64,000 bases of DNA from Achromobacter spanius (GTDB taxonomy: Bacteria; Pseudomonadota; Gammaproteobacteria; Burkholderiales; Burkholderiaceae_B): assembly GCF_002812705.1 (NCBI RefSeq), contig NZ_CP025030.1:2418001-2482000 (forward strand), in the 5' to 3' direction. The notes under the pieces are model-generated. The model was not told the DNA's origin. It saw only the letters and a program-made list of their open reading frames with translations, and did not search any database. Within the stretch, counting starts at the first letter, position 1, and every line of letters starts with the position of its first letter. The position numbers and the translations under genes were made by a program. Shown piece after piece: positions 9,203-20,077 of the stretch.

Positions 9203-9303
9203 CCGGGCCATTGGCCCGGCCCAACGGTCTGTGTAGGGGTCAGGCGCATGCCGCCCTGCGCGCACTTTCGCGGTGCGCCAGGCGTGGTCTGCACCTGACC
9301 CCT
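9203..9303. repeat. Two intergenic palindromes between nusB and thiL
   Basis: CCGGGCCA (9203-9210) and TGGCCCGG (9212-9219) form a compact hairpin. A larger one follows: AGGGGTCAGGCGCA (9235-9248) pairs with TGCACCTGACCCCT (9290-9303) with one mismatch. It encloses an imperfect GC-rich stem. Paired AGGGGTCAGG/CCTGACCCCT elements look like dispersed palindromic repeats of this group rather than a terminator, as there is no T-run. Only one copy is visible here. Confidence 0.6.
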
Positions 9304-9360
9304 TCGTGTATCTGGTATTTGTATTCCCGCCGGCCCGCGTGCCGGCCTCTCGGAGTTGCC

Positions 9361-10326
9361 GTGGCGTCCGAATTTGAATTGATCGCGCGCTATTTCACCC
9401 GGGCCGCGCCCGCCGGCTTGCTGGGCGTGGGCGACGACTGCGCGCTGTTTCCCGTGCCCGCGGGCGAGCAGGTCGCCACCAGCACCGACCTGCTGCTGGA
9501 AGGCCGCCATTTCTTTCCCGACGTAGACCCCCGCGCCTTGGGCCACAAATCGCTGGCCGTGAACCTGTCCGACCTGGCCGCCATGGGCGCGCGCCCCATC
9601 GGCTGCGTGCTGGGCCTGGCGTTGCCGCGCCTTGACGAACCCTGGCTGGCCGCCTTCGCCGAAGGCTTTCATGCGCTGGCGGCGGCCCATGGCTGCCCGC
9701 TGATTGGCGGCGACACCACGCGCAGCGCGCATGACCTGGCGATCAGCGTCACGGTCTTTGGCGCCGTGCCTGCCGGCCAGGCGCTGCGGCGCGATGCGGC
9801 ACAAGCGGGCGACGACATCTGGGTATCCGGCGAGTTGGGCGCGGCCGATGTCGCCTACCGCCTGCTGGACGGCCAGTACCCCGCCAACGACGCCTTGCTG
9901 GCCGCCACGCGCGCCGCGCTGGAATGGCCGCAGCCGCAGGTGGCGTTGGGGATGGCGCTGCGCGGCATTGCGCACGCCGCCGTTGATTTGTCCGACGGCC
10001 TGCTGCAAGACCTGGGCCACATCCTGACCGCCAGCCGGCTGGGCGCCCGCCTGGAAGTCGACCGCCTGCCGGTGGCCGCCGCCGTGGCGGCCCTGGACGA
10101 CGCGCCGCGCCGTCGCGCGGTGCTGGGCGGTGGCGACGTCTATCAACTGTGTTTCACCGCCCCGGCCGCGCAACGCGAGGCCGTCCAGGCCGCCGCCCGC
10201 GGGGCCAGCGCTCAGGTCACCCGCGTGGGCCAGACGCTGGCGCAATCGGGGCTGCAAGTGCTGGACGGGCATGGGCGGCCGCTGGCCGACCTCCCGGGCG
10301 GCTTCGATCATTTCCCCGCCGCCTGA
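9361..10326 (+). CDS. thiL: Thiamine-monophosphate kinase
   Basis: ThiL phosphorylates thiamine monophosphate to the active cofactor thiamine diphosphate. The 321-residue sequence shows EFELIARYF, GVGDDCAL, DLLLEGRHF, AVNLSDLAAMGA, GGDTTRS and DLSDGLLQDL in the usual order. The GTG at 9361 is the start that begins at the family's normal N-terminus (VASEFELI). Odd point: the normally strong GGEDYEL motif reads GGDVYQL here (within GGGDVYQLCFTAP), replacing two acidic residues. It is followed by pgpA after 71 bp of pyrimidine-rich DNA. Confidence 0.9.
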   Translation: MASEFELIARYFTRAAPAGLLGVGDDCALFPVPAGEQVATSTDLLLEGRHFFPDVDPRALGHKSLAVNLSDLAAMGARPIGCVLGLALPRLDEPWLAAFAEGFHALAAAHGCPLIGGDTTRSAHDLAISVTVFGAVPAGQALRRDAAQAGDDIWVSGELGAADVAYRLLDGQYPANDALLAATRAALEWPQPQVALGMALRGIAHAAVDLSDGLLQDLGHILTASRLGARLEVDRLPVAAAVAALDDAPRRRAVLGGGDVYQLCFTAPAAQREAVQAAARGASAQVTRVGQTLAQSGLQVLDGHGRPLADLPGGFDHFPAA

Positions 10327-10397
10327 GCAGCCGGTTCGCGCTTCGCCACTTCCTATTCCCCACTCCCCATTTCTCATTCCCCATCGGCCCAGGATCC

Positions 10398-10934
10398 ATG
10401 TCCTCTTCCTCCAAGCCATCTCCCTCCATGCGCGAACGCTCGCGCGCCGTGTATCCCGCGCTTTCCTGGGTGTGCCGCGACCCCGGCCGCCTGATCGCTT
10501 TCGGCCTGGGCAGCGGCCTGATCCGGCCGGCATCGGGCACCTGGGGCACGCTACTTGCTTGGGGCATCTGGGTGGCCGCCGCGCCCGCCGCGTCGAACCT
10601 GGCCATCGGCGTGTTCCTGGCGCTGGCCTTTGTGTACGGGTGCTGGGCCTGCCATCGCGTGGGCCGCGAACTTGGGCAGTCGGATCATGTCGGAATGGTC
10701 TGGGACGAGATGGTGGCGTTCTGGCTGGTGCTTTGGCTGACGCCGGCCGGATGGTTGTCGCAGTTGCTGGCGTTCGCGCTGTTCCGCACGTTCGACATCG
10801 TCAAGCCGCCGCCCATCAAGTTCTTCGACGCCCACGTCAAGGGTGGCTTTGGCGTCATGTGGGACGATATCGTCGCGGCCGGCTATGCCTTGCTGGTTAT
10901 GGCCTTGGTAGTGCGTACAGGAGTCTTGGGATGA
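10398..10934 (+). CDS. pgpA: Phosphatidylglycerophosphatase A
   Basis: An inner-membrane enzyme of 178 residues that removes phosphate from phosphatidylglycerophosphate. It has the PgpA motifs FGLGSGLIRPASGTWGT, VWDEMVAFW (acidic active-site residues) and FDIVKPPPIKFFD, with several hydrophobic segments. The ATG at 10398 has AGGA close upstream. Its TGA overlaps the ATG of pncC (ATGA), so the two are translationally coupled. Confidence 0.9.
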   Translation: MSSSSKPSPSMRERSRAVYPALSWVCRDPGRLIAFGLGSGLIRPASGTWGTLLAWGIWVAAAPAASNLAIGVFLALAFVYGCWACHRVGRELGQSDHVGMVWDEMVAFWLVLWLTPAGWLSQLLAFALFRTFDIVKPPPIKFFDAHVKGGFGVMWDDIVAAGYALLVMALVVRTGVLG

Positions 10935-11488
10935 ACGAACAACAAGCAGTCACCCGTTCGAATCTGTCGGCGGCGCAGTTGGCGGAAGCCACGCTGGTCG
11001 CCCTGGCCGAACGGCTGGGCGATGCGATGCGGCGCAAGGGCTGGATGTTGGGCACGGCCGAATCGTGCACGGGCGGCCTCTTGGCCGGAGCGATGACGTC
11101 GGTGGCGGGGTCCAGCGACTGGTTCGAACGCGGCTTCGTCACCTACAGCAACGACGCCAAGGTGACCGAGCTGGACGTATCGCCCGATGCCTTGCATCAC
11201 TTCGGCGCGGTCAGTGAACCCGTGGCGCTGGAAATGGCCAACGGCGTGTTGCTGGCTTCGCCCGCCGCGCACATGGCCGTATCCACCACAGGCATTGCCG
11301 GGCCGGGCGGGGCTACACCGGGCAAGCCGGTGGGCATGGTGTGTTTTGGTTTTGCGATGCGGGTGGACGACGGCATCAGCAGCCGCGCCGCCACCCATGT
11401 GTTCAACGGCGACCGCACGCAGGTGCGTCAGGCCGCCGTGGAATTCGCGCTGCGCGGCTTGCTCGAATTGCTGGGCGAGCCGGCCTGA
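10931..11488 (+). CDS. pncC: Nicotinamide-nucleotide amidase (CinA C-terminal type)
   Basis: The 185-residue stand-alone PncC hydrolyses nicotinamide mononucleotide to nicotinate mononucleotide, recycling NMN from DNA ligase. Seen motifs are GTAESCTGGLLAGAMTSVAGSS, FVTYSNDAK and STTGIAGPGGATPGKPVG. The N-terminal MoaB-like domain of full CinA is absent, which is usual for this form. The gene is last in the ribBX-to-pncC row and converges on pyrF with 27 bp between stops. Confidence 0.9.
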   Translation: MNEQQAVTRSNLSAAQLAEATLVALAERLGDAMRRKGWMLGTAESCTGGLLAGAMTSVAGSSDWFERGFVTYSNDAKVTELDVSPDALHHFGAVSEPVALEMANGVLLASPAAHMAVSTTGIAGPGGATPGKPVGMVCFGFAMRVDDGISSRAATHVFNGDRTQVRQAAVEFALRGLLELLGEPA

Positions 11489-11499
11489 TTCAATACGCC

Positions 11500-11522
11500 G
11501 CGTTGACCAAGGACATCAACGC
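11500..11522. terminator. Possible bidirectional hairpin between pncC and pyrF
   Basis: GCGTTGA (11500-11506) pairs with TCAACGC (11516-11522) around a 9-nt loop. It overlaps the pyrF stop and lies in the only gap between the convergent genes. No T-run follows on either side, so intrinsic termination is uncertain. Confidence 0.35.
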
Positions 11523-12334
11523 ACCGCGTTGATGGCGTCCCGCAGGCCCATGGCGGCCTGGCCGGCGGCTTCGCGCCAGTCGTCGCCGCCGCTGGCGTAG
11601 ATGATGGCGCGCGACGAGTTGATCATCATGCCGCTGCGCGCGGCGTTGGCGCCCGCGTTCACGGTGGCGGTAATGTCGCCGCCTTGCGCGCCGATGCCCG
11701 GCACCAGCAGGGGCAGGGCGTCGCCGATGCGTTGGCGCACTGCCGCGAGTTCGTTCGGGAACGTGGCGCCCACCACCAGGCCGCACTGGCCGTTGGCGTT
11801 CCACTTGTCGGCCACCAACCCTGCCACGTGCAGATACAGCGGTTCGCCGTTATCCATCTTCAAAAATTGCAGGTCCGAACCGCCGGGGTTGGACGTGCGG
11901 CACAGCACGATCACGCCACGGTCACGCCACGCCAGGTAGGGCTCGACCGAGTCCAGGCCCATGTAGGGGCTGACCGTCAGCGCGTGCGCCTGGTAGCGTT
12001 CGTACGCTTCGCGCGCGTAGTTCTCGGCGGTGGAGCCGATGTCGCCGCGCTTGGCGTCCAGCACGATGGGCAGGTCCGGGTGCTTGTCGCGGATGTGCTG
12101 GCACAGCGCTTCCAACTGGTCTTCGGCGCGGTGCGCGGCGAAGTACGCAATCTGCGGCTTGAAGCTGCAAGCGTAGGGCGCGGTGGCGTCGACGATGTCG
12201 CGGCAGAACTGGAAGATGGCGTCCGGCTTGTCCTGCAATTCGCGCGGAAAGCGTTGGGGGTCGGGGTCCAGGCCCACTTGCAGAAGCGAGTTGCTGGTGG
12301 TCCAGGCGTGTTCGAGTTTTTGCAGGAAATTCAT
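11516..12334 (-). CDS. pyrF: Orotidine 5'-phosphate decarboxylase (type 2)
   Basis: PyrF makes UMP in the last step of de novo pyrimidine synthesis. The 272-residue length and the catalytic motif [17 protein letters not shown], with [10 protein letters not shown] at the N-terminus and [11 protein letters not shown] near the phosphate site, place it in the type 2 family. The start ATG at 12334 lies just 7 bp after ndh, so both may share a transcript from upstream of dgkA or ndh. Confidence 0.93.
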   Translation of the reverse strand: MNFLQKLEHAWTTSNSLLQVGLDPDPQRFPRELQDKPDAIFQFCRDIVDATAPYACSFKPQIAYFAAHRAEDQLEALCQHIRDKHPDLPIVLDAKRGDIGSTAENYAREAYERYQAHALTVSPYMGLDSVEPYLAWRDRGVIVLCRTSNPGGSDLQFLKMDNGEPLYLHVAGLVADKWNANGQCGLVVGATFPNELAAVRQRIGDALPLLVPGIGAQGGDITATVNAGANAARSGMMINSSRAIIYASGGDDWREAAGQAAMGLRDAINAVR

Positions 12335-12341
12335 GGGGAGT

Positions 12342-13661
12342 TCAGTGCAGTTTGACCCGGGGGCGCGTGCGCCGCATCAGCAGGCGGGCCAGGGCAAGGG
12401 AGGCGGTGCGCGAGATGCCCAGCACCGCTTTGTGGTGCATCAGGTGCAGGCTCATGTACATCAAGCGCGCCAGTGTACCGCTTACGAACAGTCCCCGTCC
12501 GGCCAGCTTGCCCATCAGGCTGCCCACCCCGGCGTCCTGACCCAGCGACACCAGCGAGCCATGGTCCTGGTAGACGTAGGGTGCGGTGGGTTCGGCGGTG
12601 CGGCGCAGGCGCGCCGTGAGCTTCTTGGCCAGGTAGTCGGCCTGCTGGTGCGCCGCCTGCGCGCGCGCGGGCACGGTGCGCCCGTCGCGCCAGGGCGCCG
12701 CGCAGCAATCGCCCAAGGCCAGGATGTGCGGGTCGGGGGTTTCCAGGCGCTCGTTGACTTCCAACTGGCCCAGCTTGTTCAGCGGCAAGTCCAGATCGGC
12801 CAGCAGGGCGGGGCCCTTGATGCCGGCGGCCCACATGCACAACTGGGCGGGGAATTCCCGGCCGTCGGCGGTCTTGACGCTATCGCCCGTGACTTCCGAC
12901 ACGCGGCATGACGTTTCCACGCCGATGCCCAGCTCGGTCAGCCGGTTGGTGGCGGCTTCGGAAATTTTTTCAGGCAGTGCCGACAGGATGCGCGGCGCGC
13001 CTTCCACCAGCGTGATGGCCAGGTCGCGTTCAGCGCGGAAGTTCGGCAGACCGTAGGCGCTGACCACGTGGCTGGCTTCGGTCAGCTCCACGGCCAGTTC
13101 CACGCCGGTGGCGCCGCCGCCCACAATCACCAGGTCCAGCCGTGCCGACGGGTTGCGCACCTTGGCCAAGTCCACCAGCGCCATGGCTTTCAGCATGGTC
13201 AGGCGGAATTGTTCGGCGTTTTCGGTGGTGTCCAGCGTGACGGCGTGTTCAGCCGCGCCGGGCGTGTTGAAAAAGTTGGACGTGCTGCCCAGGGCCAGCA
13301 CCAGCGTGTCGTAGCCGAACTCACGGCGCGGCAGCACTTCCAGGCTTTGCGCATCGTTGACGGCGTCCACCACGATCTGGCGGCTTTCGCGGTCCACGCT
13401 CAGCAGCCTGCCTTGCGCGAACGAAAAGCCGTTCATGTGGGCCAGCATCAGGTAGGACAAGCCTTCCTGGTGGATATCCAGCGTGCCGGCGGCCGCTTCG
13501 TGCAGCGACGGCTTCCAGATGTGGAAGGGCCGGCTGTCGACCAGCGTGATGTGCTGGCGGCCGTGGATGCGGCCCAGTTTGGCGGCCAGTTCCAGGCCGC
13601 CTGCGCCACCGCCAACGATGACGATGCGTTCAGAGCGTGCTGACGTCGAATTAGGCATCAT
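12342..13661 (-). CDS. ndh: Type II NADH:quinone oxidoreductase
   Basis: A 439-residue flavoprotein of the inner face of the cytoplasmic membrane that passes electrons from NADH to quinone without proton pumping. There are two dinucleotide-binding motifs: [13 protein letters not shown] near the N-terminus for FAD and [16 protein letters not shown] near residue 180 for [17 protein letters not shown] is the FAD contact near residue 310, and the amphipathic C-terminus rich in Arg/Leu fits membrane binding. GGGAG lies 2 bp before the first ATG and 5 bp before the second (13658), so the start could be one codon later. Confidence 0.88.
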   Translation of the reverse strand: MMPNSTSARSERIVIVGGGAGGLELAAKLGRIHGRQHITLVDSRPFHIWKPSLHEAAAGTLDIHQEGLSYLMLAHMNGFSFAQGRLLSVDRESRQIVVDAVNDAQSLEVLPRREFGYDTLVLALGSTSNFFNTPGAAEHAVTLDTTENAEQFRLTMLKAMALVDLAKVRNPSARLDLVIVGGGATGVELAVELTEASHVVSAYGLPNFRAERDLAITLVEGAPRILSALPEKISEAATNRLTELGIGVETSCRVSEVTGDSVKTADGREFPAQLCMWAAGIKGPALLADLDLPLNKLGQLEVNERLETPDPHILALGDCCAAPWRDGRTVPARAQAAHQQADYLAKKLTARLRRTAEPTAPYVYQDHGSLVSLGQDAGVGSLMGKLAGRGLFVSGTLARLMYMSLHLMHHKAVLGISRTASLALARLLMRRTRPRVKLH

Positions 13662-13683
13662 GGCTCCCAGTATAAATACGGCC

Positions 13684-13701
13684 GCATCCCCCGTGGGATG
13701 C
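13684..13701 (-). other. Hairpin between dgkA and ndh
   Basis: GCATCCC (13684-13690) and GGGATGC (13695-13701) form a 7-bp stem with a 4-nt loop in the 48-bp gap. On the minus strand it is followed by an AT-rich stretch and the ndh ribosome site. It could attenuate read-through from dgkA into ndh. Confidence 0.45.
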
Positions 13702-13709
13702 CGCCCGTG

Positions 13710-14108
13710 TCAATGCATGACGAATCGGCTGATGGCCACGCCCACCCAGACGACCCCGGCGAAGATCAGCAGCAGCATCACAGCCGCGCTGCCCAGGTCC
13801 TTGGCGCGCCCCAACAGTGGGTGGCGCTCTACCGACAAGGCGTCGGCCAGCGCTTCGATGGCGGAATTCAGCAGCTCGGCCGCCAACACCATCACCACCG
13901 TGCCCACCAGGAAAAACACCTCGACCGTGGTGCGCCCCAGAAAGAACGCCGCCGGAATCATCAGCACGGCCAGCGCCAGTTCCTGGCGGAACGCGGCTTC
14001 ATATTTGACGGCCGCTTTCAGGCCTTGCCACGAATAGCGCAGCGCATTCAGGATGCGGCGCAAGCCGCCGGAGCTTTTGAAGGGCGAGTGTTGCGGGTCG
14101 TGGGTCAT
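13710..14108 (-). CDS. dgkA: Diacylglycerol kinase (prokaryotic DgkA type)
   Basis: A small inner-membrane enzyme of 132 residues with three transmembrane helices. It recycles diacylglycerol to phosphatidate. The motif EAAFRQELALAVLMIPAAF and the signature ELLNSAIEALADAL (catalytic Glu and metal-site residues) are intact. It begins at the ATG at 14108, with a 201-bp gap to the divergent GntR gene that also holds the operator candidate at 14237. Confidence 0.9.
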   Translation of the reverse strand: MTHDPQHSPFKSSGGLRRILNALRYSWQGLKAAVKYEAAFRQELALAVLMIPAAFFLGRTTVEVFFLVGTVVMVLAAELLNSAIEALADALSVERHPLLGRAKDLGSAAVMLLLIFAGVVWVGVAISRFVMH

Positions 14109-14236
14109 GAGTGCGTAGTAAGGCGGAAGGGTGGCCGCTTTTTAACAGAGTTCGGTTGCCCGCATGGCGTGATGTTGGGCTATGGGCAAACCCTAATTGT
14201 GACGCATCGCGGGCAGGCGCAGGATTCTGGTCAATT

Positions 14237-14253
14237 GGTAAGGCCACTTTACC
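14237..14253. promoter_or_regulatory. Candidate FadR-type operator upstream of the GntR gene
   Basis: The inverted repeat GGTAA (14237-14241) and TTACC (14249-14253), with 7 bp between, lies 57 bp before the regulator start. A second TGGT half-like element is adjacent (TGGTCAATTGGTAA). FadR-subfamily GntR proteins commonly bind TGGT/ACCA palindromes, so autoregulation is plausible. Confidence 0.45.
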
Positions 14254-14309
14254 TTTCTGATGTTGCAACGCCCGGGCACCCCAGCCCCACCGCAACCCCC
14301 ACCGTAACC

Positions 14310-15044
14310 ATGCCGATCCAGACCATCGAGCCGCGCCGCTTGTACCGCCAGATCGCCGACCAGCTGCGCTTGCTGATCGAGGCCGGCGAATTTCCGGTGG
14401 GCGCGCGCTTGCCCCCGGAACGCGACCTGGCCCTGAAGCTGGGCGTGTCGCGCCCGTCGGTGCGTGAAGCGTTGATTGCGCTGGAAGTGGAAGGCTGGGT
14501 GGAAGTGCGCATGGGCTCGGGCGTGTATGTGCAAAGCCTGTCTGGCGCGCCGCGCGCCAGCCTGATGGCGGAAAGCCCCCTGGAAACCATCCGCGCGCGC
14601 TGGACGATCGAAGGCGAACTTGCCGCGCAGGCGGCCCGCAACCCGGCGCCCGCGCTGGTCGATGGGTTGCTGGAGGCGGTGGGCGCCATGGAAGACGAAG
14701 CCCGCGCGGCCAGCGTGCCCATACGCGGCGACCGGCTGTTCCATTTGCGCGTGGCCGAAATGGCCAGCAACGCCGTGCTGGTGCGCGTGGTGGGCGAACT
14801 ATTCGACGAACGCCACAACCCCTTGTCCGTGAAGCTTGGCGACTACTTCGAAAACCCCGATAGCTGGGCCGCCGCCATCACCGAGCACCGCCGCGTCATC
14901 GCCGCCATTGCCGCGGGCGACGAGGCCGCCGCGCGCGCCGCCATGCATCACCATCTTTCCTGCTCGTTCGACCGCTTGACCGCCAGTTGGCCGGGCGCGG
15001 CCGAAACGATGCGCATCGATAGCAAAGAGCCGGCGGCGTCCTGA
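14310..15044 (+). CDS. GntR-family (FadR subfamily) regulator
   Basis: The 244-residue regulator has an N-terminal winged helix (RRLYRQIADQLRLLIEAGEF, LGVSRPSVREALIALEVEGW) and an all-helical FCD effector domain (IRARWTIEGELAAQAA, FHLRVAEMASN, EHRRVIAAIAAGDEAAARAAMHHHL). FCD proteins of sugar-acid clusters sense uronates or aldonates through a metal site of His and Asp residues. It precedes and probably controls the TRAP transporter and sugar-acid genes from 15.2 kb. The start at 14310 puts the normal short N-terminus before the helix-turn-helix. Confidence 0.88.
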   Translation: MPIQTIEPRRLYRQIADQLRLLIEAGEFPVGARLPPERDLALKLGVSRPSVREALIALEVEGWVEVRMGSGVYVQSLSGAPRASLMAESPLETIRARWTIEGELAAQAARNPAPALVDGLLEAVGAMEDEARAASVPIRGDRLFHLRVAEMASNAVLVRVVGELFDERHNPLSVKLGDYFENPDSWAAAITEHRRVIAAIAAGDEAAARAAMHHHLSCSFDRLTASWPGAAETMRIDSKEPAAS

Positions 15045-15087
15045 CGCCACCGGGGATCCGTAGTCGCAGTACGAAGGTGCAACCTGT

Positions 15088-15108
15088 ATGTGAAATTCCG
15101 ATGTGAAA
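15088..15108 (+). promoter_or_regulatory. ATGTGAAA direct repeats upstream of dctP
   Basis: ATGTGAAA occurs at 15088-15095 and again at 15101-15108, a 13-bp period, about 65 bp before the dctP ATG. The segment is AT-rich in a GC-rich context and probably contains promoter or operator elements for the TRAP operon. No clear -10/-35 pair could be fixed. Confidence 0.3.
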
Positions 15109-15171
15109 CATAAAGCGGGCCGGCCCAAAACAACATACGCCGCGCCCGCTACCTCAAAGAGAGGAGACAAC

Positions 15172-16146
15172 ATGAATAAAGGCAACGCTATCAAAGTGCT
15201 GTTTGCCGCCGTCGCGCTGGCCGTCAGTGGCAGCGCGCTGGCGCAAACCAAGTTGAAATGGGCGCATGTGTACGAGACTTCCGAACCCTTCCATACCTCG
15301 TCGGTGTGGGCGGCGCAGGAAATCGAAAAACGCACCAACGGCCGCTATCACATCGATGTCTATCCCGCCTCTCAGTTGGGCAAGGAAAACGACATCAACC
15401 AGGGGCTGACCCTGGGCACGGTGGACATGATCATTTCCGGGTCCAGCTTCGCCGCCAAGAGCTTTCCGCGCATTGGCGTCACGTACTACCCCTACACCTT
15501 CCGCAGCCCCGAGCACCTGATCGCCTACACCAAGAGCGACGTCTACAAAGAGCTGACGCAAGGCTACGACCAGAAAAGCGGCAACCACATCGTCGCCACC
15601 ACGTACTACGGCACGCGCCAGACCACGTCCAACCGCGCCTTCACCAAGTGCGCCGAAATGAAGGGCTTGAAGATCCGGGTGCCGGACGTGGCCGCCTACC
15701 TGGCCATGCCGCGTGCCTGTGGCGCCAACACCGCGCCGATTGCGTTTGCCGAGGTCTACCTGGCCTTGCAGAACGGCACGGTTGAAGCGCAAGAGAACCC
15801 GCTGACCACCATCGAAGCGAAGAAGTTCTACGAGGTGCAGAAGAACATCATCCTGACGGGCCACATCGTCGACCACCTGAACACGGTCATCTCGGGCAAG
15901 CTCTGGAAGAGCCTGTCCGATGCCGACAAGAAGGTCTTTGCCGAGGTCGCGCAGCAAGCGGCGGAAAAGGCCTCGGCCGAGGTCGCCGCGAGCGAAAAGA
16001 AAATGGTGGATGTGTTCAAGAAGCGCGGGCTGAACGTGGCCGAAGTCAACGTTGAAGACTTCCGCAAGACCGTGTTGGAGAAGGTGCCGTTCGAGCAATA
16101 CGGCTACCAGAAGTCGGATTGGGAAAAGATCCAGGCGGTGAAGTAG
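15172..16146 (+). CDS. dctP: TRAP transporter periplasmic binding protein (DctP family)
   Basis: The 324-residue protein has a signal peptide (MNKGNAIKVLFAAVALAVSG, cleavage after ALA at about 23). The mature DctP domain follows, with KLKWAHV, YPASQLGKENDINQGLTLGTVDM, the conserved MKGLKIRVP and ENPLTTIEAKKFYEVQK. It captures an organic acid in the periplasm for the DctQM membrane pair. GAGGAG lies 5 bp before the ATG at 15172. Given the genes downstream, an aldonate or uronate is the likely ligand. A strong hairpin follows its stop codon. Confidence 0.88.
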   Translation: MNKGNAIKVLFAAVALAVSGSALAQTKLKWAHVYETSEPFHTSSVWAAQEIEKRTNGRYHIDVYPASQLGKENDINQGLTLGTVDMIISGSSFAAKSFPRIGVTYYPYTFRSPEHLIAYTKSDVYKELTQGYDQKSGNHIVATTYYGTRQTTSNRAFTKCAEMKGLKIRVPDVAAYLAMPRACGANTAPIAFAEVYLALQNGTVEAQENPLTTIEAKKFYEVQKNIILTGHIVDHLNTVISGKLWKSLSDADKKVFAEVAQQAAEKASAEVAASEKKMVDVFKKRGLNVAEVNVEDFRKTVLEKVPFEQYGYQKSDWEKIQAVK

Positions 16147-16185
16147 CCGCCAGGGGCGGCTGCCGATGGTAGCCACCCACGGAAC

Positions 16186-16208
16186 CGGCGGGCCCTTGCG
16201 GCCCGCCG
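16186..16208 (+). other. Intercistronic hairpin after dctP
   Basis: CGGCGGGCC (16186-16194) and GGCCCGCCG (16200-16208) form a perfect 9-bp stem with a 5-nt loop between the dctP stop and the dctQ ribosome site. It has no T-run, so it more likely stabilises the upstream message or limits read-through than terminates fully. Confidence 0.6.
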
Positions 16209-16237
16209 ACCCACCGAAATCCGATCAGGGGAACGTC

Positions 16238-16900
16238 ATGCATTCCAACGCGAAAGCGGCGCCGATGGCGGCCGTGAGCCATGGGCCGGGTCCGGTGTCG
16301 GCGCCCAGCTACGCCAGCCCGTCTTCCGGTTCATCATCCGGCCCACACCAGACCAGCGTCGACGAGATCGTCCACAGTTTCGAAGAGGCCGACCAGCACA
16401 CGGTCGACCTGTCCGGCTATCAACCTGAAGACTGGATTTGCCTGGGCATATTCTGGGTGATGTCCCTGCTTGTCTTCTTGCAGTTTTTCTCCCGCTACGT
16501 GCTGAACGACTCCTTTGCCTGGACCGAGGAACTGGCGGTGTATTGCCTGATCGGCGTGGTGTTCCTGGGCGCCGCCATGTGCGTGCGGACCTGCCGCCAT
16601 ATTCAGGTGGACTTCCTGTACCGCTATCTGCCCAAGCCGGTGGGCCGCGTGCTGGCCACCGTGATCGATATCTTGCGCACCGCCTTCTTTGGCTACGCGG
16701 TGTGGCTCACGTACCGCTACATCGTGCTGGTGGGCGACGAGCCCATGACCACGCTGTTCTGGAACAAGTCTTACGTGTACTGGGTGGCCCTGGCGGGCTT
16801 TGCCATGATGTTCCTGCGGTCGCTGCAAGTGTCGGCGCGCAACTGGCGGCAGGGCTATTCCATCCTGGAAAACCCCGCGGCCTACGACGCGCTGGATTGA
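16238..16900 (+). CDS. dctQ: TRAP transporter small membrane subunit (DctQ family)
   Basis: A 220-residue protein with four hydrophobic segments from about residue 65 onward and the DctQ motif FSRYVLNDSFAWTEELAVY, then GAAMCVRTCRHIQVD. It pairs with DctM to drive sodium-dependent uptake. The first 60 residues are a Ser/Pro/Gly-rich, presumably cytoplasmic extension that is longer than usual for DctQ. The ATG at 16238 has AGGGGA 6 bp upstream; starting further upstream would only add non-conserved residues. Confidence 0.85.
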   Translation: MHSNAKAAPMAAVSHGPGPVSAPSYASPSSGSSSGPHQTSVDEIVHSFEEADQHTVDLSGYQPEDWICLGIFWVMSLLVFLQFFSRYVLNDSFAWTEELAVYCLIGVVFLGAAMCVRTCRHIQVDFLYRYLPKPVGRVLATVIDILRTAFFGYAVWLTYRYIVLVGDEPMTTLFWNKSYVYWVALAGFAMMFLRSLQVSARNWRQGYSILENPAAYDALD

Positions 16901-16958
16901 ACGTGTTCACCGCGCCGCAATTCCTGATGACCCCGCATTGCCTATCCGGGAGCAAGAC

Positions 16959-19128
<2,170 letters not shown>

Positions 19129-19159
19129 AGCTTTCCTCTTTTCGCAACAAGGAACCGTT

Positions 19160-20026
19160 ATGAAACTGATGCGCTATGGCGCCAAGGGCGCCGAGAAACC
19201 TGGCCTGATCGACGCCGAGGGCAAGGTGCGCGACCTGTCTGCCGTGCTGCCCGATATCACCGCGCAAACACTAGGCGCCGCGCGCCTGGCCGAACTGCGC
19301 GCGCTGGATGCGTCCACGCTGCCGCTGGTGGCGAACCCGGGGCGCGTGGCGCCGCCGTGGAGCGGCATGGGCAAGTTCATTTGCATTGGCCTGAACTACG
19401 CCGACCACGCCGCCGAATCGGGCTTGCCCGTGCCGGCCGAACCCGTCATCTTCATGAAGCCGACCTCAGCGGTGGTCGGCCCCAATGACCCCGTCGTGCT
19501 GCCGCAAGATTCCATCAAGACCGATTGGGAAGTGGAGCTGGGTGTGGTCATCGGTGAAAAGGCGCGCTACGTCAGCGAGGCCGACGCCATGAAGCACGTG
19601 GCCGGCTATTGCGTGGTGAACGACGTGTCCGAACGCGAATACCAGATTGAACGCGGCGGCACGTGGGACAAGGGCAAGGGCTGCGACACCTTCGGCCCCA
19701 TCGGCCCGTGGCTGGCCACCGCCGACGAAATTCCCAATCCGCAAGACCTGGAGATGTGGCTGGAAGTGAACGGCAAGCGCTATCAGAACGGCAGCACGCG
19801 CACCATGGTGTTCGGCGTGGCGCAGTTGGTGGCGTACGTCAGCCGCTTCATGACGCTGTACCCCGGCGACCTCATCAGCACCGGCACGCCGCCCGGCGTG
19901 GGCATGGGGCAAAAGCCCGCGCCCATTTATTTGAAAGCGGGCGACGAGATCAAGCTGGGCATCGCGGGCCTGGGCGAACAGCGCCAGCGCGTGCATGCCT
20001 GGGACCCCGCGTTGATCGACGGCTGA
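19160..20026 (+). CDS. FAH-family hydrolase, 2,4-diketo-3-deoxy-fuconate hydrolase-like
   Basis: The 288-residue protein has the fumarylacetoacetase fold: GKFICIGLNYADHAAE (catalytic His), IFMKPTSAVVGPND, DWEVELGVVIG (metal-binding acidic residues) and the end LISTGTPPGVGMG. Members of this subgroup are often mislabelled ureidoglycolate lyase. Those next to a KDF dehydrogenase cleave 2,4-diketo-3-deoxy acids to pyruvate and a hydroxy acid. The gene sits 31 bp after the SDR with AGGAA before the ATG. Because the next gene is an altronate-type dehydratase, the natural substrate may be a six-carbon diketo acid yielding pyruvate and glycerate. Confidence 0.82.
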   Translation: MKLMRYGAKGAEKPGLIDAEGKVRDLSAVLPDITAQTLGAARLAELRALDASTLPLVANPGRVAPPWSGMGKFICIGLNYADHAAESGLPVPAEPVIFMKPTSAVVGPNDPVVLPQDSIKTDWEVELGVVIGEKARYVSEADAMKHVAGYCVVNDVSEREYQIERGGTWDKGKGCDTFGPIGPWLATADEIPNPQDLEMWLEVNGKRYQNGSTRTMVFGVAQLVAYVSRFMTLYPGDLISTGTPPGVGMGQKPAPIYLKAGDEIKLGIAGLGEQRQRVHAWDPALIDG

Positions 20027-20077
20027 TCGCGCTCGCGTCCGCACGCCCGCCCGCACCCCTTATTTTCCGGAGTCCTC

